From Haberlea rhodopensis (taxonomy: Eukaryota > Streptophyta > Magnoliopsida > Lamiales > Gesneriaceae), in assembly GCA_907163345.1 (NCBI GenBank), contig CAJQUN010001316.1:1-64000 (forward strand): 64,000 nucleotides of DNA, read 5' to 3'. The position numbers and the translations under genes are program-made. The notes under the pieces are model-generated. The model was not told the origin of the DNA, searched no databases, and worked only from the letters and a program-made list of their open reading frames with translations. Of the stretch, positions 56,358 to 64,000 are shown in pieces. Each line of letters opens with the position of its first letter. The stretch's first letter is position 1.

Positions 56358-58678
56358 TGTGATGACCAGAGATTAAGGATGTTAATCCCGGAGTGTTAAT
56401 AACCCGTAAAGTTGTTTTACGTGGCAAATTGGAGTTTAATCGAGGTGTTGGGCCTTCTGGGCTCGTCTATTTGAGTAGTTGGGATCGTTGGATCCCGAGG
56501 TTGAGATCGTATTCTCATTTCGGTGAAAACCTGTGAGTTGGGTTTTTAGTGTGACTCAGAATCTCGGGTGCTTGGTGTGGGCACCGGTAGGGGGTTTTTG
56601 AGTTAGAAAGAGAATTTTTGAAAACAGATGATTTTTAATGAATCATGATGTATTTGTGGGGATATTAGTATTTCGGGGTATTTTTGCTATAAATACCAGT
56701 TGAACCCGAGATTTTAATTATCGGATCCATTTCAGCACATTATCTCTCTCTCCCTCCCGCGCATTCCCGATCCCCTTTCGACCACCGCGCAGAAAAGTCG
56801 TTCGCCCGCCGCCGTTCGGCGCGTGCCACCCGCCGTTGGAATCGTCTCTCCGAGGCGCTCATTTCTATACCAACAATTTGAAGTTTCGTCGAGAATCGCG
56901 TTCGGATTTGCCAGAAAAGCGTAGGGTTCGAAAACTGGAGTTCATCCGATTTTTGGGATGCGATTTTGGTATGTTTTTGGTACGATTTTTCTGATGTTTT
57001 GGGGCGTTTTTAAGCTGGTTTTGAGTCGATTATTTCAGACTTTTGTGGTTCGAAAAATTGTTGCTTTATGGTTCGAATTTCTTCATTTCTTGCGTGAGGG
57101 GGTTTGGTATGTGGGGCGATTATTCATGTTGTTGACTGATTAATTCATATTTTAGATGAATTATGGTGTTTAATTGGGTTCGATTCGTGTTGTGAAGGTT
57201 CGAAAAACTTGTGGGGAATTCTTGAGCAATTTTCGATATTGGTTTATTGTCTTGTGTTGACAATATTTTTGAGGGTTATGGGTGTGCTTGAGCATGGGTT
57301 GCATGTTTGTAATTAATTGTGAATTAATTTATCGTGTTAGCACATCGTTCCTCGGAGCATGGAACTCGAGCGAGGTTTGGCTCGGACTTCGGAGATTAAG
57401 GTACGTGCGACGTACGAGCATTACTTTACGTGATAGCAATTGTGAAATGCATAATGTGTTGTAATTGCATTAGATGGTTGTGGGTATGGCTATATGCATA
57501 TATGTGTTGATATATATGGGGTACTGAGTCTATATGACTATTGTACGGCATTTGAGATGCCTGAGAATGATCGTGGGATCATGTACTCATTATAAGACAT
57601 GTGAGATGTCTAGGTATAATGGAAAATCGGTAAAATAAATGCTAGGCATTTGAACTATCTATGATTGATAGCGAAATTGAGAAATCAGTACTAGATATTG
57701 AGATATCTATATTTGTATGTATATTGAACTTGGAATCATTGATTTTTGATACTTGAGAATCAGGCATGCTATGAGTTAAATCAATGTGTTGAATTACTGA
57801 TTTATGAGATTTGATGAGTTTGATGATTGTGAGAACAGGGACAGTACACGGAATCCCGGATGAGGATGTTGCCATCCAGGGAGTATCATTTAAAATTCAT
57901 TAATATTTACTTGTGTTGTAAATTATGAATTTCATTATTGTGATTATGAGATTTTGTGTATTGGTATGCTCACCCCGTTGGGGGCTGTCTCTGTTGGGGC
58001 AGGTGAACAGGTGCATCGATGGCTGTGGAGCTGAGCTCGAGCTGTTGATTGGATGTACTCCCAGGATCGTGGTACCAGGGCTTGATGGAGCACGGTATCG
58101 TATAGAGTACATATATACACCCGAGGGTTTTATACATATTTATGATGCTCGCATGTGAGCACGGTTATGTTTGTATATGGGTTGTATATAAAGGCATGAG
58201 CCTTTCTCTCTTTCATTATATGTTGCATGCAATTGTGGTAGAATTGCTAATGATATGAGAGTCGTTAGTGTATTATGTGGGGGTTGAAACCCACTTTTGT
58301 CGTCTTATGTGTGGCGTCTTCCCTGGCTGGGAATTTACTTGGTATTGCTGCATTCTGATGAGTATTATGTTTTTCCCTGGCCGGGAATTATGTTATGTGT
58401 TGTGCTTTTATTTCGGGATAGCTCAATTTTACGGGGAGACTCTGGGGAGACTCTGCCCAAATTTTTATGAAAGTCCACAATGTAAAAAGTGGCAAAATGG
58501 GGTTGGTAATGGGCAACTCTATGAGTCTATATGTTGGTAGAGATGATCTTATAACGTTGAATATTAAAGGAATTTTGTAAGCATCATTTGAGCTTCCCGA
58601 TTGGCTTTTTATTGAAAGCATGTGCCACACATAATGATTAATACACTAATTAAGGGTTAAGGGCTTGGGGTCCTTACA
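56358..58678 (+). repeat. 3' LTR of element D (2321 bp)
   Basis: TATA box at 56688-56695. Relative to the 5' LTR it lacks 11 bases in the GC-rich segment near 56815 and about 150 bases at GCGTGAGG-GGGTTTGG near 57100. It keeps the ACGTGGCAAATTGG block at 56408-56545. Confidence 0.92.
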
Positions 58679-58683
58679 GTGAC

Positions 58684-58819
58684 AGTTATTCTCGTAATTA
58701 AACGATCCTCATGTACTCATCAACAAACCAAAACAGTAGTGCGGGATAACAAAATAAAATAAAATAAAAAATCGACACAAATTAATACCAATGCCTTCCC
58801 CGGCAACGGCGCCAAAATT
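58684..58819 (-). promoter_or_regulatory. Leader of element C with primer-binding site
   Basis: On the minus strand TGGCGCCGTTGCCGGGGA (58814-58797) follows the 5' LTR after a short AAATT spacer. This site is typical of Athila elements. The first codons of gag are at 58684-58700, with an in-frame TGA just upstream of them. Confidence 0.85.
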
Positions 58820-60321
58820 TGGTAGCGCTTATCGCGTACACCCAAATTAATCATTCTCAAGTTAATAGCAAAAGTATGTAGTAGCGAGAGTAGGGATCGA
58901 TCCCACAGGGAAGGTAGTATTTTTTTCGTGTCAATTTAAAAACGAATAGTAAAAAGGGGGGTTTTGAGTTGAGTGATTACTACTAAGCAAATTTTAAGAA
59001 TTAAACTAATTAACGAGATTAACTAAAACGATTAAAACTTATGAGAGTGAAGCGATTCTTGGTTTTCGGTCAACTTTACTTTTGGAAAATTCTCTCTTGA
59101 TTATCAAATCACTAACATTCGAATTCTTTCAATTATTCATCGATTGGAAATTGAATTCTTACCCACCTTAATCGTAGTCAAAGAGAAAACAGCATTCAAT
59201 CCGACCCTTATCAAATCTCTAATCAAAACTATAGCCGTTAATGATTAAATCAATGATTGATTTCAAAACTAGTGAGTTCGAGAAATCTAATCAATAGAAA
59301 CTACAGCCGTTAATAATTGATTACCCATTCGTTTCTCCTAAGAATTCAATAACACCTACAGCCGGTAATTATTAATCTTAGTTGCTTCTTAATTAGCTAT
59401 GGATTATGCATGTGAATACTAGGTGATCAATCTAATAAACAAACATAATAATCATTGAAATCGATACCAAGAAACAGAATTGAAATCGAAATTAAATTCA
59501 ACAAACAAACCAAAATTCTCACAAGAGATTCAAATCCAAAAGCAAGTATCCCTTAAACCAAGAATCTAAGAGTTTAGCCTAGCATAATTGAATCTAAAAA
59601 TAATAACATATGATTCGAAAACATTAGATAAACAAAGGAAAAGAAATTACTAAGACGAATCACGATTCCGGCTTGTCGATTCCGGTTCCGTTCTTCGCGT
59701 TGTTCTTGATAAAACTTGAAAGAAAAAATCTTCTAAAAACCTAACATATTCTAAAGTCTCGAAAATCTGTCTGAGAGGAGGTGTAAAAACGAGTTCAAGG
59801 GTCTTGGAGGCTTAAAACTAGGTTACAATCTTTTAAACATGGTAAAAGACTTCTTTCCAAAATTTCGGACTCTTCGGCGATCGATCGCCTAAAATGTGGC
59901 GATAGATCGCTTCGTTATTTTTTTCAGCAAAACGCTTGAGGCGATCGATCGCTATAAAATGGCGATCGATCGCTTCCCTCCAGTAGCCTCAGGCGATCGA
60001 TCGCCTAGAATCACCGATCGATTGCTGATTCGTCAATTTTGTTGCTCAAGTTTCTGTCCATAGGCGATCGATTGCCTCTTCCATGCGGTCGATCGCCTCC
60101 TCCAAAATTACGTTTTTTCCCTTTTCTTGATCAATTTTGAGTCCTTGTCATGTTCATGTCTTTTCTTGGTCTTTACACATCACTTTTAGCTCGTTTTCTT
60201 CGATTGTCCCTACAATTACACAAATATACGATTAGGTAGCATACGTATCAAATTATCCATCAAAACCTACCAAATCATAAACAATTAAGCGCTAAAGATG
60301 TGTCTATTTCTAGTCACATCA
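58820..60321 (-). repeat. 5' LTR of element C (1502 bp)
   Basis: TGATGTGACTAG (minus, 60321) to GCGCTACCA (58820). It preserves the pre-insertion sequence for element E around 59236-59255 (GCCGTTAATGATTAAATC). The palindrome cluster at 59877-60098 has one CTAAAATGTG unit instead of three. Confidence 0.92.
59877..60098. repeat. GCGATCGATCGC cluster in the 5' LTR of element C
   Basis: About eight full or near copies, including GCGATAGATCGC and GCGATCGATTGC. It is the same set as in the 3' LTR less two tandem units. Confidence 0.95.
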
Positions 60322-60326
60322 AGGGG

Positions 60327-63300
60327 CAATAGCGAAATTGCCAAAATTCAGTCTGTGTTTGAGTTGTGGTTTAAACATGTGTGAACTGAATGTGAACTGC
60401 CACTTCTGAATGTGAATTGTCAATTGAGGAGTGATTGGAGTGTGATGCTTTGATCTTCGTTTTGGCAAACTCAGTGTGTGTACATAGTGTATGACAGAAC
60501 GATGAAATTAGTACCAGGTGATGATCGGTGAGCACATGTACCATCAACAGATGCAAGTGTTGGGTCGCGAGACCACGGTATTGACGGTTGTCTTTTCATT
60601 GTTGGTCTTTGGACAACAGGTGTAAGGGTTTAGGACCTCAGATGTGTGTGTGTGGTTATTGTGATGATTATGTTGTTGTGAATGATATGATGAGGAAAGC
60701 CGAACTGGTATATGGTTGAACTGAGATACACCGTTTGAGAGTTCGGTAATGATATTCCATAGATGCTGAGTACTGATAGAGCGGTACAAAAGCAGTGACA
60801 GTGAGACTGTGAATCTGGGATGTTGTCAGATTGTGTTTCTGAGTCACTAGTATTCCGTGACTGGCAGTATGCGCGTTTGTTTTTCGTTTTGTTCTTGTTG
60901 ACTTATGTGGGCTAGGGAATGTAGGTATGGATTGTGCTTTCGGGCTCGAGTTATTCCCTTGTGCAACTTGTGAATGTGTGGTCGAGTTTGGGAAAAATAA
61001 TACTCATCGTATTTGTCATATATGTTATACTGCGTATCAGACGACGGTGGATTTGTATTTGATATTGTTGCAGTGATGTTTGTTATGAGGATGGAATGCC
61101 ATTGATTGACGGGAGCTTGCGTATCACAAGGTGACACGTGCCAGTATAGTATGGTGACGATCATATCAAGACGATGGGTATTGATACCATTGTTAGGTTG
61201 TGTGATGAGAAAGAGATATATGAATGTCTCTATGGGAATTTGTGACCGGAACGGAATATGATTGTGTGTCTGAGGCTGATATGAGCGGATGAAATGGAGT
61301 ACGTCTCTTTGCAGGATGTATATTATGGCATCTGGTTCTATGGACTACATCGTCGGATGTACTATACGTGTGCTGAGTGTGTCTTGGCACTGAGTGGGTT
61401 GATATGGACATTGCATGAGTATAGAGTTGTCAGGCAGAACAGAGATACTCGCATGTGAGGATTGACATGTACTGGTTGACACCTTTAGCATATATGCGTA
61501 AGTTTTAAGAAGTGAAATTGGGAAGAGGATGTTCTCTTCTTGATGACTTCATGAAGGAAATCCGGAATGATCTGTGTAGGGTCGACTGGGACAATGTGTG
61601 GAATGTGATCTGGTCCTTGACTATATCACCTGTTGGTGGTAATGTTAACACCTTATGGAGGTAAGGTAAAAAGTGAATTGGTTATACCCTTCAAATAGTA
61701 TGCGGGTACCGAGGTATGATAAATTGTATGAGGTGATAACAAGAACTTCTTGTAAGACTTGAGATGAGAGGTGTTTCAAGTCAGTGGAGGCAGTGTTGTT
61801 GGTAAGACCAATGTGTCATGTACTGACATATGTTGTATTTGATGGGTTTCAAATTAGTCGTGACTATGATTGAGATTGTCAATCAGATGAGCCGTTGTGA
61901 TAGGGATTATCCTCCTCTACAGAATTGATGGTATATTGAGGAATTGTTGGTAACTTGTACGCAACATTGTGGATCCGACTTGGTTTGATCACACGATATT
62001 GTGGAGTTGTGACGGAAGAATGATATTTGCTGGGAATCATGATCTGATTGAGTGCATATGATTATAGCGCAGGAACGGCTCTGCGTATTACTGTGGCAAC
62101 TCTGGAATATGGCGGCATTGGAAAGATGCAGTGTGAGCGACATGAAAAGACATCTCTCATTTGCACATAAGATTGGAAATGTTATAGCATCGTTGGATGT
62201 ACCAATAAATGGGAATATGGGTATAAGGATGGAATTGAAGCGGCATACCTAAGATTCGTCGAACAAGAGTTCGAATTTGGACTTGATTATGCATACTATT
62301 TTTGTTTTCCATATGTTGAGTTATTATGGTATTGATTTGTTTACAGTTTTGTACCAAGACGTGTACGCCTTGTTGACAATATCCAAGGTGAGGGAGTGAG
62401 TATGCTTATCATAATCGATTTGGTTTGGTTTCAGCGGTACACCTGTTTGTGCCGTTTTGGTTTGTGGGAAGTGTTGATGAATCGTTTAGACGAGTTTGTG
62501 AAATTCTCGAGAATGGGAAGTTTGAGGATATAGTTGATACAAAGAAAGATGATTATACATTCTCATCTTGAAATGACATCTCTGGGTAATTGTGATATCT
62601 AATTATGTCAAAATGATCATGGGGAGTGACAGATTTACTAAATTACAGAGGTCAATGACGCATGACTAATGCAATGTCCGTGGGTACGTAATGGTTGTCA
62701 TTATAGCGTCATGTGCCTAGATGACCATGACATGTCTGGTACACCGTGTTGATAGGGTGATGATGCAATGGTGAAACTACACTCTCATATGTTGGACTAC
62801 ACAGTGATGACAGTGGAGTAAACGTGTCTTGGTGTTGTCCGTCTGATTTAGGGTTGCTTCTTTGAGTTAGCAACCAATGGACTTTATCTCTTGATGCTTC
62901 CATTCGTTGTTATGGATTTGAAGATGTAGGACTGGTGCAAGTTTGACATACTGTGATCGATGTCGATGTTTTCATTTGACATATGGTAGAAGTGCATTGT
63001 AAAGAACAAGTTGTTGAGATGTTAGGGCGATGATAACTCTGTTTACATCTGACCTGATGAGATAGTTGTGTGAAAGTACTAAAGTACAGGAATTTGGTGA
63101 AATCAAGAGATGTTCACCTCGTTATTCATTTGGGAGACTCTCTGCATATACTAGAGTGGCATGCGAATGCAATCTTTGAAGTTGATATTTTATTCCTGGT
63201 GTATCTATGACGCACTCCAGTGTATTGTTGTACAGTGCAAGAGTTTGTGTGACATATTGATGCATGATGTATGAAAATAATGTCTGGTCACGGATATCAC

Positions 63301-63938
63301 TCATTCTTGTTTCGGATCGTTATTAGGTAGGCGTACATGAGAACTGGGAATACATATATCTATTTAAGCAGTACCAATTGCGTGTACTCGTTGATGTGTC
63401 CATGACAAGCACAGTATTCTATAAAAGGGTTTGGTACAGATATATTGACCATTAATTGTACTACTATATGGTTGATAGACATATGAATCATAAAGTCTAG
63501 GGAGAGACAGATGTATTGTATGAGTATGACATGTTCAGTTTGGAATTTTACCAGGTGCAGATTGTTAGTTACTCGGTATAATGATCCTTATAATATCAAG
63601 TCAGTGTGATAAAGACAATGTTAAAGTGTCGATGTGTATGAGTACGTATATGATACAACAGAATCCGAAGTGATTGTCTGGTATGTGATTTACGCTTTGG
63701 TATACTGTTGGTAAGTATCTTTCACTACTGCAAGTTGAATATGTTGAGTAGATATTCCTTATTGCAGTATAAATGAGTATATACTGAAGAATAACTTGTT
63801 CCCATAATGTAAATTGTGGCAGATATGATTTTGTTTCTTACCTTCTTGCAGTAGGGTTGGCGGATTGAGTATCTGTTTATGCTGTGCATGTTATGTATAT
63901 GCAATTTCGAGGACGAAATTTAATGAGTATGGGAGAAT
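60327..63938 (+). other. Main internal region of element B, no recognisable gene
   Basis: 3.6 kb with no ORF over 105 codons and no readable gag, protease, RT or integrase motif on either strand. It ends ATTTCGAGGACGAAATTTAATGAGTATGGGAGAAT, the motif and purine tract before the LTR. Confidence 0.75.
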
Positions 63939-64000
63939 TGTAATGCCTCGATATGACGTAGACAAATGTGATATGATTATCGAGTAATTATGAAATAATT
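63939..64000 (+). repeat. Start of the 3' LTR of element B
   Basis: TGTAATGCCTCGATATGACG, matching 23008 onward with three differences in 62 bases; it runs off the window. Confidence 0.92.

Larger units (their letters stand above)
50319..58678 (+). mobile_element. Element D: complete pol-less LTR retrotransposon, same family as A
   Basis: Perfect duplications GTGAC (50314-50318 and 58679-58683) flank TGTGATGACC...CTTACA. LTRs of 2307 and 2321 bp enclose 3732 bp without a recognisable gene. The LTRs differ by about eight or nine substitutions but by several block deletions. It is inserted in the gag of element C. Relative to A it is inverted and about 17 kb away. Confidence 0.92.
36263..60321 (-). 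mobile_element. Element C: Athila-like Gypsy retrotransposon without RT and integrase
   Basis: Perfect duplications AGGGG flank it (36258-36262 and 60322-60326). On the minus strand the order is 5' LTR (60321-58820), primer site TGGCGCCGTTGCCGGGGA, gag, protease, non-coding 3' region and 3' LTR (46458-36263). The primer site and the gag and protease sequence are Athila-type. No RT, RNase H or integrase is present between the protease and the 3' region, so it was already non-autonomous apart from its nested insertions (E in the 3' LTR, D in gag). Confidence 0.9.
23008..64000 (+). mobile_element. Element B: pol-less LTR retrotransposon carrying four nested insertions
   Basis: The 5' LTR starts at 23008 (TGTAATGCCTCGAT) and, after two insertions, ends at 35684. 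The primer site follows at 35689. The internal region is 35685-36262 and 60327-63938, about 4.2 kb in total and without a recognisable gag, protease or pol. The 3' LTR starts at 63939 after TTTCGAGGACGAAATTTAAT...GGGAGAAT. The first 62 bases of both LTRs differ at three sites. The left target flank is GATCA (23003-23007); the right one is off the window. It resembles a LARD; the primer site and the GAGGACGAAATT motif suggest derivation from a Tekay-type chromovirus. Confidence 0.82.

Overview
This is plant nuclear DNA made almost wholly of LTR retrotransposons. The families present (Sirevirus and Angela/Tork-type Copia; Tat- and Athila-type Gypsy; pol-less elements with Tekay-like ends) are flowering-plant families. 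A eudicot is likely, but the species cannot be read from the window. No tRNA, rRNA, CRISPR array or intact host gene was found. The only candidate host coding sequence is one weak possible first exon near 11.8 kb on the minus strand.

Left part. 1-10407 is most of a plus-strand Sirevirus-type Copia element whose 5' LTR lies off the window. It has a decayed gag and protease, a long integrase-RT-RNase H frame, an intact 905-codon extra ORF in the env-like position, two polypurine tracts and a 1264 bp 3' LTR. It sits in the 3' end of an older Copia-like element (10408-11461). About 1.1 kb of unassigned DNA follows. From 12575 there is a plus-strand Tat-type Gypsy element with two RNase H domains. 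A minus-strand Sirevirus-like solo LTR (15848-17625) splits its RT.

Right part, a nested stack. The Tat element is cut at 20665 by a minus-strand Copia element (called E-left here). E-left is cut at 23008 by element B, which runs past the window end. B's 5' LTR carries element A (24553-33305, minus, target duplication AGACA) and a solo LTR called B' (33503-35504, GCTGC). B's internal region carries an Athila-like element C (36263-60321, minus, AGGGG). C carries a full Copia element E (36683-45310, CGTTA/CATTA) in its 3' LTR and element D (50319-58678, plus, GTGAC) in its gag. The chain Tat > E-left > B > C > E or D is five levels deep.

A and D are two copies, in opposite orientation, of one family: LTRs of 2.3-2.5 kb around a 3.7 kb internal region with no recognisable gag or pol, but with a 59 bp satellite and bracketed repeat modules. 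B is a second pol-less family with a similar primer-binding site and 3' end. Both look like large retrotransposon derivatives (LARDs) that depend on proteins supplied in trans, probably by Tekay-type chromoviruses; none is present here.

The most unusual pattern is that GC-rich perfect or near-perfect palindromes recur inside the LTRs of five families that otherwise look unrelated or only distantly related: GCGATCGATCGC arrays in B, B' and C; ATCGCC-TGG-GGCGAT in the Sirevirus-like solo LTR; two back-to-back palindromes in the LTR at 10810. The two LTRs of C differ in palindrome copy number. All boundaries, repeat counts and LTR differences were read by eye.
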